A stretch of DNA of 5,223 bases from Peptococcaceae bacterium UBA5356. GTDB taxonomy: Bacteria; Bacillota; Peptococcia; DRI-13; DTU073. Within the stretch, counting starts at the first letter, position 1. Every line of letters begins with the position of its first letter. Both the position numbers and the translations under genes were made by a program. The notes under the pieces were generated by a model. That model was given only the letters and a program-made list of their open reading frames with translations, ran no database searches and had not been told where the DNA came from. The stretch lies in NCBI GenBank assembly GCA_002407935.1, contig DHPU01000033.1, forward strand, positions 14,490 through 19,712. The letters are read 5' to 3'. Below are positions 1 through 5,130 of the stretch, piece by piece.

Positions 1-60
1 TGGCAGAGCAGCTGATTCGTAATCAGCAGGTCAGCGGTTCAAGTCCGCTCACCAGCTCCA
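1..60 (+). tRNA. tRNA-Thr (anticodon CGT), 5' end outside the window
   Basis: The window opens inside the D arm of a tRNA gene. The anticodon stem (11-15 with 23-27) is fully paired around a 7-base loop, with anticodon CGT at 18-20, which reads the threonine codon ACG. A 5-base variable region follows, then a paired T stem (33-37 with 45-49) around TTCAAGT, the 3' acceptor strand CACCAGC (50-56), discriminator T57 and an encoded CCA (58-60). The missing acceptor 5' strand should read GCTGGTG. All visible arms pair, so the gene appears intact where it can be seen. Confidence 0.95.
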
Positions 61-67
61 GTGCAAA
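50..67 (+). repeat. Left copy of 18-bp direct repeat at tRNA 3' end (att-like)
   Basis: The 18 bases from the acceptor strand through CCA into GTGCAAA are identical to 1176-1193. Similarity continues upstream through the T arm with four compensatory or covarying changes and one loop change. Tyrosine-recombinase islands leave repeats of this kind at tRNA 3' ends, but no recombinase gene is seen here. Confidence 0.7.
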
Positions 68-104
68 AACCGTGTAGTTTCAATGGCTACACGTTTTTTA
101 TTGC
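63..104 (+). terminator. Intrinsic terminator of the tRNA-Thr gene
   Basis: A 7-bp stem, CGTGTAG (71-77) with CTACACG (87-93), encloses a 9-base loop and is followed at once by six T residues (94-99). Flanking A and T runs and an outer GCAA/TTGC pairing (63-66 with 101-104) can extend it. It begins 3 bases after the CCA end, so it most simply ends the tRNA transcript and separates it from the toxin-antitoxin operon. Confidence 0.8.
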
Positions 105-152
105 TCATTCGCTATTATTAGTTAATAAGAAAAGAACGATGCTATGGCTGTT

Positions 153-189
153 TTGTAATTTTGACTGCAATTTATGGTATAATATTATA
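153..189 (+). promoter_or_regulatory. Extended -10 promoter of the antitoxin-toxin operon
   Basis: TATAAT at 178-183 is preceded by TGG (175-177), which makes an extended -10 element. The best -35 candidates are TTGTAA at 153-158 (19-bp spacing) or TTGACT at 161-166 with a shifted -10 TATTAT at 183-188 (16-bp spacing). With the extended -10, transcription would start near 190, giving a very short leader that begins almost at the ribosome binding site. A perfect 12-bp palindrome, TATAATATTATA (178-189), covers the -10 and could be an operator for autorepression, but AT-rich palindromes over a -10 can arise by chance. Confidence 0.55.
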
Positions 190-203
190 AAGGAGTTGAT
201 TAT

Positions 204-383
204 ATGTCTCCAGAATTGCATGCTCGGCGTTTAGCGGCAGTGAAACTTGCCAACGCCGTGAATAAAATAGAAGGCGTCCCTGTCTCGACCCAAGCAAAAA
301 GGCTCTCAGCCCGGTGGGCGCGGGGAGAAATTTCGGGTGCAGAAATGAAAGCAATGCTTATTACAAAGCATAAGCAAAGTTAA
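204..383 (+). CDS. VbhA-like antitoxin of a Fic toxin
   Basis: This 59-residue protein should bind and inhibit the Fic enzyme encoded just downstream. The start is set by a strong AAAGGAG (189-195) 8 bases before ATG. From memory of Bartonella VbhA, residues from E23-G24 to about 56 align without a gap, including a GE pair at 42-43. E23-G24 corresponds to the Glu-Gly of the inhibitory (S/T)xxxE(G/N) motif, but the Ser/Thr position is V19. The rest is predicted helical, with no transmembrane segment. The stop lies 10 bases before the fic start, so the two genes form an operon with likely translational coupling. GC is about 53%, higher than the toxin gene (about 43% in the stretch counted). Family assignment is fairly firm from motif, size and position; inhibition of the partner is inferred. 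Confidence 0.82.
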   Translation: MSPELHARRLAAVKLANAVNKIEGVPVSTQAKRLSARWARGEISGAEMKAMLITKHKQS

Positions 384-393
384 GAGATTACTC

Positions 394-1128
394 ATGAATG
401 ATCCGTATCTTTATGAAGGAAGCTCTGTCCTGTGCAATTTATTAAATATCCACGACGAAAAAGGGCTGGATGTTGCCGAGGCGGAGCTTTCGCAGGCTAA
501 CATGATGTTGCTGTATGAGCAGGACTTTAATGATTTTTCTACACAAGGCATAAAGACAATTCATAAGATTCTGTTTGAAGATGTGTATGATTGGGCAGGG
601 GAATTCCGAACTATAAACATCCAAAAGCGTGAACCTCTATTAGCAGGAATAAGTGTCTGGTATTCTGATGCCGATAACATCAAGAAGGACTTGGATTCAG
701 CATGGAAAGCAATAAATAAGATAAAATGGCGCAATCTGAGCCGCGAAGATTTCGCCGCTCAGATTGCTAGGATGTTTCCTCTATTGTGGCAAGTACACCC
801 TTTCCGTGAAGGAAACACGCGAACCATCGTAATGCTGATGACTTTCTTTGTTGAGGATTACGATTATTACTTTGATAAAGAGCTTTTGGCTACCAGTGCC
901 GGATATGTCCGAAATGCACTTGTGATGGCCAGCCTTGGTCAATATTCGGAATTTGAACACCTTGAGAAAATTTTGCTGGACGCCATCTGCACAGAGCCAA
1001 TCGAATACACGGACGATTTGGATCAGGAGGAATCGGTTCCTCAAGGTGAAAAGTATCAAAAATATAAGACGGACTACAAACCGGTCGCACATGAATACCG
1101 TGTAGACGACGAAGAAAATAAAAAGTAA
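394..1128 (+). CDS. fic: Fic/DOC family protein, probable protein adenylyltransferase toxin
   Basis: This 244-residue protein carries the Fic core motif HPFREGNTR at 135-143, with catalytic H135, acidic E139, and G140-N141-T142-R143 for the phosphate-binding loop. The N-terminus (DPYLYEGSSVL, 3-13) and VYDWAGEFRTINIQKRE (64-80), leading into the flap that docks targets, are typical of this family. Fic enzymes usually transfer AMP to a target hydroxyl; VbhT/FicT toxins modify gyrase and topoisomerase IV, a target only inferred here. The motif departs from HxFx(D/E)GNGRxxR in having T142 for Gly and V146 for the second Arg. Residues 200-244 form a charged, probably flexible tail. The preceding small gene encodes the VbhA-like antitoxin. 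The toxin start has only a weak AAGAG (382-386), suggesting lower or coupled translation. Full length for the compact class; no truncation seen. Confidence 0.9.
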   Translation: MNDPYLYEGSSVLCNLLNIHDEKGLDVAEAELSQANMMLLYEQDFNDFSTQGIKTIHKILFEDVYDWAGEFRTINIQKREPLLAGISVWYSDADNIKKDLDSAWKAINKIKWRNLSREDFAAQIARMFPLLWQVHPFREGNTRTIVMLMTFFVEDYDYYFDKELLATSAGYVRNALVMASLGQYSEFEHLEKILLDAICTEPIEYTDDLDQEESVPQGEKYQKYKTDYKPVAHEYRVDDEENKK

Positions 1129-1152
1129 TCTATACTACCTTACGAACAACCA

Positions 1153-1186
1153 CAAGTCGTCGGTTCAAATCCGACCACCAGCTCCA
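1153..1186 (+). pseudogene. 3' remnant of a second tRNA gene (probably a tRNA-Thr isoacceptor)
   Basis: A complete T arm (GTCGG 1159-1163, loop TTCAAAT, CCGAC 1171-1175), the acceptor 3' strand CACCAGC (1176-1182), T1183 and CCA (1184-1186) are present. No anticodon or D arm can be formed from the bases before 1153. The acceptor strand and discriminator equal those of the tRNA-Thr at the window start, but both T-stem differences are compensated (A33-T49 becomes G-C, G34-C48 becomes T-A). It therefore derives from a different, once-functional tRNA rather than from decay of a copy. The threonine identity is inferred from the acceptor end only. It lies 24 bases after the fic stop codon. Confidence 0.8.
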
Positions 1187-1193
1187 GTGCAAA
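1176..1193 (+). repeat. Right copy of 18-bp direct repeat at tRNA remnant (att-like)
   Basis: Identical to 50-67 and offset by 1,126 bp. Together the two copies bracket the tRNA terminator, the operon promoter, and the antitoxin and Fic genes. The shared GTGCAAA beyond the CCA shows that similarity extends past the mature tRNA into the flank. Confidence 0.7.
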
Positions 1194-1247
1194 CAACACA
1201 ACCGCAAGGAATTGCGGTTGTGTTGTTTGCATCAAAAAATGTTTTTT
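1187..1247 (+). terminator. Long perfect hairpin after the tRNA remnant, probable terminator
   Basis: A 19-bp perfect stem (1189-1207 with 1212-1230) closes on the tetraloop GGAA (1208-1211), a GNRA type. One more A-T and one G-T pair can be added outside. A run of six T occurs at 1242-1247, but 11 bases after the stem, so it is not a textbook U-tract terminator. It starts at the same place relative to CCA as the hairpin after the intact tRNA, so it was probably the terminator of the lost tRNA. It now ends the Fic operon and lies between it and the convergent WG-repeat gene. Confidence 0.65.
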
Positions 1248-1284
1248 AGGCTTCTACCTACTGATGGATGTTATTATCGTGGAA

Positions 1285-1320
1285 TTGACTGTTTACGTAT
1301 AATATGTCAAGGATATTATG
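1285..1320 (+). promoter_or_regulatory. Promoter-plus-RBS-like remnant without a gene
   Basis: TTGACTG (1285-1291), GTATAATAT (1297-1305), AAGGA (1309-1313) and an ATG (1318) follow in order, resembling the layout before the antitoxin gene (TTGACTG 161-167, GTATAATAT 177-185, AAAGGAG 189-195, ATG 204). The spacing between the -35-like and -10-like boxes is only 7 bases, too short for a working pair. The reading frame from 1318 runs antisense into the WG-repeat gene and stops after about 41 codons. It may be a decayed promoter region or a chance likeness in AT-rich DNA. Confidence 0.2.
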
Positions 1321-1334
1321 TTAGAATTTTGGTA

Positions 1335-2984
1335 TCATTTTTTTGTATTAATGACGACTGACTTGGTTGCATCATCCCATCTTACCTCTGCGTTGAAGCT
1401 TTCGGCTATAAATCTCAAAGGCACAAGCGTTCTGGCATCTTGAATTTTCGCGGGAGCATCCAGTGCTATGGCTTTATCGTTTATATAGCCTTTGTCTTCT
1501 CCAATTTTTAGAGATACCGCAGTTCCGTCTTTTTTACCAGAAGCAATGTGATTTGTCTGATCCCAGTGCACCTCTGCACCTAAACTCTCAAATATAGCTC
1601 TCATCGGTACCAAGGTTCTGGAACTTTCGATTATGGGATCCGTATCTGTAAAATTAAGCTGTTTTCCGTCTATGAATACCTTAATTAACTTTCCGCTTTT
1701 CTTTTCTTCAATATTTTCGGGTCTTTTTACCAGTCCAATAGCAGGGTCTCCATCTTTACCAAAGCAAACCAACAGAGCATATCCTTCATTGAATGGGCTG
1801 ATATTATTTATATTTAAAGAAGAAGGAATAATCTCTGCACCATATTTATTTAACATTGAAATAGTCTGGTTTGAACCGGAGCCGTATGGATAGATTACTC
1901 GAATAAGACCCGCTTCCATTGATTCTCCATAATAGTGCCCATAATGCCATAATGGCGTTATTCTTTCCCCCTGCCTATTAATTAAAAAGGTGGACCCATA
2001 TCCATTTATATAAGCTTGATTTTCCGAAGTGACAATGGTAACATCCCCCTTAAATGGAGCTGCCTCCTTGTGTTTTGCCGGAATAACAAAGTCTCCGGTC
2101 TTATCTATGTAACCATATTTACCTGAGTGATCCAAGGCAACGGCAAGTCCATTATAAAAGCTTCTATCGGCTCTATTTTCTTCTTCCGTTTTATACTTAA
2201 AATCAAGCACCGTCTTTCCGGTTTTGTCTATATAGCCTGCCAATCCGTTTTTACCGACATAAGCAACTCCATCGCTAAATGATTTTGCAGCTTCATACTC
2301 CATAGGAATGACCAACTTCCCGGTTTTGTCTATATAGCCCCAAAGCTTTGTGTCTGTGCTTTGAACCGGGGCAAGACCTTCTGAAAAATCTCCTGCATTC
2401 AAATAAATCTGCGGTATGATTATTTCCCCGGCTTTATTAATAAAGCCCTTTTTTTGATAAGATTCACCAATTACCGCAAAGCCTTCATGGAAATCCGAAT
2501 TCAGACCATTTAGTTTCCCTAAAGGAATGACCTCATTGCCTTTATTGTCTATATAACCGTAAATAAACTCCGGAGGCCCGACACGAAACCCGGAAGAATC
2601 CTTTTCCGCACGTGGAAGTTGCTTGCTGACCAAAGCCATCCCATCGGAAAACCTCATTACACCGGCATAATCCCCAACTGATATTATTTCCCCTGAAGTA
2701 TCAAAACTCACTGTTTTAGAGGACATATTAAGGGTAAAAATTCCTTCGGAAAATTGATTAGGCATGGTTGAAAAAGCTCTGATAATATCATTTTCAAAGT
2801 CCAGCCATGTAATATCTAATCCGGGGAATTTAAAGCCCTTGCTCGCCTTTTCCTGATCCTCGACAACCAAAGACTGCCCCTTAACATAGCTCGCCCCATA
2901 CACTATTTGTGAGGTACTCAGTATTAAGCTAAGGAACAATACTGAAACCACAATTAGGGAATATTTGAATTTTTCTAATTTCAT
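1335..2984 (-). CDS. Exported WG-repeat protein with C-terminal copper-amine-oxidase-N-like domain
   Basis: This 549-residue protein begins with a signal peptide (basic MKLEKFK, hydrophobic 9-24, likely cleavage near VYG-A at 28-31; no lipobox cysteine). Residues about 82-406 contain WG-type beta repeats: clear copies start near 142, 179, 215, 249 and 290, with degenerate ones near 82, 333 and 375. The core GYIDKTG recurs at 216, 250 and 291, usually followed by a (F/S)(S/N)(D/E)G(L/V/F)A element. Residues about 433-547 form a domain like the copper amine oxidase N-terminal domain, with two RTLVP motifs (456-460 and 518-522), each followed by FxAExW-type helices and strands. In Gram-positives this domain is an envelope module and does not imply oxidase activity; no oxidase domain is present. 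The start is fixed by AAGGAGG (3000-2994) 9 bases upstream. It is a lone gene, convergent with fic. Probably extracellular or wall-associated; ligand unknown. Confidence 0.9.
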   Translation of the reverse strand: MKLEKFKYSLIVVSVLFLSLILSTSQIVYGASYVKGQSLVVEDQEKASKGFKFPGLDITWLDFENDIIRAFSTMPNQFSEGIFTLNMSSKTVSFDTSGEIISVGDYAGVMRFSDGMALVSKQLPRAEKDSSGFRVGPPEFIYGYIDNKGNEVIPLGKLNGLNSDFHEGFAVIGESYQKKGFINKAGEIIIPQIYLNAGDFSEGLAPVQSTDTKLWGYIDKTGKLVIPMEYEAAKSFSDGVAYVGKNGLAGYIDKTGKTVLDFKYKTEEENRADRSFYNGLAVALDHSGKYGYIDKTGDFVIPAKHKEAAPFKGDVTIVTSENQAYINGYGSTFLINRQGERITPLWHYGHYYGESMEAGLIRVIYPYGSGSNQTISMLNKYGAEIIPSSLNINNISPFNEGYALLVCFGKDGDPAIGLVKRPENIEEKKSGKLIKVFIDGKQLNFTDTDPIIESSRTLVPMRAIFESLGAEVHWDQTNHIASGKKDGTAVSLKIGEDKGYINDKAIALDAPAKIQDARTLVPLRFIAESFNAEVRWDDATKSVVINTKK

Positions 2985-3101
2985 GTAATTTCTCCTCCTT
3001 TTTTAACATACATTCCGCAAAACATAAGGCTATATTTCATTGCTTATATTAAGCTTTTTAACGGTTCATCTGCCTTTCTTTTGAGATTGAATATAATTGT
3101 G

Positions 3102-3139
3102 ACATATATTATCATCCCGTAAAACATGGTAATATATGT
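3102..3139. repeat. 38-bp inverted repeat, candidate operator
   Basis: The arms 3102-3115 (ACATATATTATCAT) and 3126-3139 (ATGGTAATATATGT) are reverse complements over 14 positions with one G-T pair, separated by the 10 bases CCCGTAAAAC. This is far longer than expected by chance even in AT-rich DNA. It overlaps the candidate -10 box for the minus-strand WG-repeat gene, so a dimeric repressor site is one reading. An RNA hairpin in a transcript crossing it is another. Confidence 0.55.
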
Positions 3140-3154
3140 ATGTAATAAAGTCAA
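3126..3154 (-). promoter_or_regulatory. Candidate promoter of the WG-repeat gene
   Basis: On the minus strand a TTGACT box (3154-3149) lies 17 bases before TACCAT (3131-3126). The -35 matches the sigma-A consensus at five of six positions, the -10 at four of six. The leader would be about 135 bases. The -10 lies in the right arm of the 38-bp inverted repeat. Other AT-rich -10 choices exist, so this is tentative. Confidence 0.35.
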
Positions 3155-3234
3155 CCATTTGCAGTAGATTTAATGCATTTTCAATATAATTATAAAATCA
3201 TCATAAAAATTGTAGAAAATATTAACGTGCTCCC

Positions 3235-3265
3235 TTGAATTTATTTTCATGTAGTATATTATAAT
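3235..3265 (+). promoter_or_regulatory. Promoter of the phosphohexomutase gene
   Basis: TTGAAT (3235-3240) is followed after 16 bases by TATTAT (3257-3262), or after 19 bases by a perfect TATAAT (3260-3265). Transcription would start near 3270, giving a leader of about 88 bases that includes the hairpin at 3281-3307. The -10 lies in a 12-bp AT palindrome (3256-3267). Confidence 0.55.
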
Positions 3266-3280
3266 ATCAGACCATGTTTT

Positions 3281-3307
3281 AAAAAGCCGCACAAATTGCG
3301 GTTTTTT
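3281..3307 (+). terminator. Terminator-like hairpin in the pgcA leader (possible attenuator)
   Basis: CCGC (3287-3290) pairs with GCGG (3298-3301) around a 7-base loop; G3286-T3302 and five A-T pairs extend it, and six T (3302-3307) follow. No plus-strand gene ends just upstream, as the neighbour on that side is divergent. The hairpin therefore lies downstream of the likely pgcA promoter and before its SD. It could attenuate pgcA, end a short leader RNA, or be a relic. Only weak alternative pairings are visible (for example CACAA 3290-3294 with TTGTG 3310-3314). Confidence 0.5.
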
Positions 3308-3357
3308 AGTTGTGGTTCAATTACTTAAATATCGTCATTTTAAGGGAGGGTTTTTCA

Positions 3358-5088
3358 ATGGAACAATATTTGGAAATCTACCAAAGATGGAAAGAAAACC
3401 TAAAAAATAATGAGGAATTACATAATGAGCTCGTTTCTATTGAAACAAATCCTGCTCAAATTGAGGAAAGGTTTTATAAATATCTGGAGTTCGGCACAGG
3501 CGGTATGCGAGGAATCATTGGGGCAGGAACTAACCGGATGAATATTTTTACCATCCGCAAGGCTAGTCAAGGTCTCGCCAACCTCCTCAAGAAGACTTAT
3601 CCGCAGCAAGAGAAAAAAATCGTCATTGCCTATGATTCCAGATATAAATCAAAGGAATTTGCCCTGGAAACAGCCTTAGTACTGATCAAAAACGGAATCA
3701 AAACCTATGTTTTTGAACAAATCACTCCAACTCCCATTCTTTCTTACGCCGTAGTGCAACTACAGGCTACTGCCGGAATTGTTATCACCGCCAGCCATAA
3801 TCCTAAGGAGTATAACGGCTATAAGGTGTACTGGGATCATGGCGGACAAATTACCGACAGTTTAGCTCTCGCTGTAACTGAAGAAATTAAGAAGATTGAC
3901 AACGAATTTGCCATTACTATTGCCGCAAGATCAGTGGCTGAAAAGCAAGGTCTACTCGTCTGGATTAAAGATGAGATTCTTGAAACATATCTGCAAAAAA
4001 CCAAAAACTTGATTTTAAATGAAGAACTCCTCAAGGATGCTGCTGAGTTGAAAATAGTCTATACCCCTCTTCATGGTACCGGTCTAATCCCTTTAACCAG
4101 ATTATTTCAAGCAACCGGCTTTGCAAATGCTCATTTGGTTAAAGAACAAGTCGATCCCGATCCCTCCTTTCCTACCGTAGTTTGCCCTAATCCGGAGGAT
4201 ACAGCCGCTTGTGCCTTAGCCATTAAATTAGCCTGCAAAATTAATGCCGATATTATTTTGGCTACCGATCCGGATGCTGATAGAGTTGGTTTGACCATCA
4301 AAAATAAAGAGGGCGAATATGTTAGTCTTACCGGTAACCAGACAGGAGCTCTTTTAATTGATTATCTGCTGCAAATGAAAGCCCAAAAAGGAACACTGGC
4401 ACCAAACAGTATTCTGATTAAAACCATTGTTACCTCTGAAATGGGTGTAGCCATTGCCAAAGACTATGGCGTTAAACACCTTGATGTCTTAACAGGATTT
4501 AAATATATCGGGGAAAAAGTAGCCGAGTTTGCTAAAACAAAAAGTCACTCCTTTCTCTTTGGTTACGAAGAAAGCTTTGGTTATCTCCTGGGAGACTATG
4601 TCCGCGATAAAGATGCTATTCAAACATGCTTAATTATCGCGGAAATGGCTCTGTTCTACAAAAAGCAAGAACTAGACCTTACGCAACGCCTGGAACAGCT
4701 TTTTGAAAAATATGGTTATTTTAAAGAAGACCTGGTAAATATCACGCTTCCCGGACTAAAAGGCCAAGCACAACTAGCCAAAATTATCGCTTATTTTCGG
4801 GATAACCCCCCTACAGAAATTGCCGGAAATAAAATAACAGTAAGAAAAGATTATCTCACCGCTGAAGAATATCACTGCTTCTCCCAAAAGAAAAAACCCA
4901 TTACTTTACCTCGCTCCAATGTGCTGCAATACTTCTTTACTAACGGCTCCTGGTGCTGTATCCGTCCTTCCGGTACCGAACCTAAGCTAAAAATCTACTT
5001 CGGGGTAAAAGGTCAAAGTCAGCTAGATGCAACTCAACAGCTGGAGAAGCTTAAAAAGGACACTTTGAATATCATTGAAACTATTTAG
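3358..5088 (+). CDS. pgcA: Phosphoglucomutase/phosphomannomutase (PgcA-type phosphohexomutase)
   Basis: This 576-residue cytoplasmic enzyme of the alpha-D-phosphohexomutase superfamily should interconvert hexose 6-phosphate and 1-phosphate, with glucose-1-phosphate feeding UDP-glucose for glycolipid, teichoic acid or polysaccharide synthesis. Motifs appear in the expected order: FGTGGMRG (45-52), active-site loop TASHNPKEYNG (144-154) with phosphoserine S146, metal-binding DPDADR (304-309) with D304, D306 and D308, TGFKYIGEK (379-387), sugar-binding GYEESFG (402-408) and phosphate-binding RPSGTEPK (536-543). Length is close to B. subtilis PgcA (about 580). ATG 3358 is chosen because AGGGAGGG (3343-3350) lies 7 bases before it; an upstream in-frame TTG at 3310 would add 16 residues with no homology or RBS. 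All catalytic residues are kept. Substrate choice (glucose, mannose or another sugar phosphate) cannot be settled from sequence alone. Confidence 0.95.
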   Translation: MEQYLEIYQRWKENLKNNEELHNELVSIETNPAQIEERFYKYLEFGTGGMRGIIGAGTNRMNIFTIRKASQGLANLLKKTYPQQEKKIVIAYDSRYKSKEFALETALVLIKNGIKTYVFEQITPTPILSYAVVQLQATAGIVITASHNPKEYNGYKVYWDHGGQITDSLALAVTEEIKKIDNEFAITIAARSVAEKQGLLVWIKDEILETYLQKTKNLILNEELLKDAAELKIVYTPLHGTGLIPLTRLFQATGFANAHLVKEQVDPDPSFPTVVCPNPEDTAACALAIKLACKINADIILATDPDADRVGLTIKNKEGEYVSLTGNQTGALLIDYLLQMKAQKGTLAPNSILIKTIVTSEMGVAIAKDYGVKHLDVLTGFKYIGEKVAEFAKTKSHSFLFGYEESFGYLLGDYVRDKDAIQTCLIIAEMALFYKKQELDLTQRLEQLFEKYGYFKEDLVNITLPGLKGQAQLAKIIAYFRDNPPTEIAGNKITVRKDYLTAEEYHCFSQKKKPITLPRSNVLQYFFTNGSWCCIRPSGTEPKLKIYFGVKGQSQLDATQQLEKLKKDTLNIIETI

Positions 5089-5124
5089 ACCCTACTTGAA
5101 ACTCAAGGCATGTACTATTTAGAC
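5080..5124 (+). repeat. 11-bp direct repeat at the pgcA stop codon
   Basis: ACTATTTAGAC at 5080-5090 spans the last codons and stop of pgcA and recurs exactly at 5114-5124, 34 bases on. No U-tract terminator is seen between or just after the copies. A 5-bp hairpin (CTTGA 5095-5099 with TCAAG 5103-5107) is too weak to count as one. Confidence 0.45.
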
Positions 5125-5130
5125 AAGGTG

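Larger units (their letters stand above)
2985..3357. other. Divergent intergenic region between the WG-repeat gene and pgcA
   Basis: No coding sequence is seen in this AT-rich 373-bp stretch. It holds the SD of the WG-repeat gene (2994-3000), a weak hairpin GCTTA/TAAGC followed by five T (3042-3059), a 38-bp inverted repeat (3102-3139), candidate promoters in both directions, a terminator-like hairpin (3281-3307) and the SD of pgcA (3343-3350). No known riboswitch was recognised. Confidence 0.7.

Noticed and set aside
172..354. 60-codon minus-strand frame over the antitoxin gene
   Set aside because: It overlaps the antitoxin, which has a strong SD, correct operon spacing and a family motif.
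781..1092. Minus-strand open frames inside the fic gene
   Set aside because: They are antisense to a conserved Fic coding frame, lack ribosome binding sites and show no recognisable domain.
1318..1443. Plus-strand frame from ATG 1318 with an AAGGA box before it
   Set aside because: Almost all of its 41 codons are antisense to the conserved C-terminal domain of the WG-repeat protein, and no function is recognisable.
1633..1893. 86-codon plus-strand frame within the WG-repeat gene
   Set aside because: It is the shadow of a well-supported minus-strand gene with signal peptide and domains.
2218..2339. Repeated 20-bp units as a CRISPR-like array
   Set aside because: The repeats encode GYIDKTG in frame at a 34-codon period and are WG-repeat coding sequence.
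3042..3059. GCTTA/TAAGC hairpin followed by five T
   Set aside because: The stem is only 5 bp and AT-rich, inside the untranslated leader of an oppositely oriented gene, so it is not convincing as a terminator.
3310..3357. TTG start giving a 592-residue mutase
   Set aside because: The extra 16 residues overlap the leader hairpin end, have no ribosome binding site and match nothing in the family. ATG 3358 has a strong SD at proper spacing.
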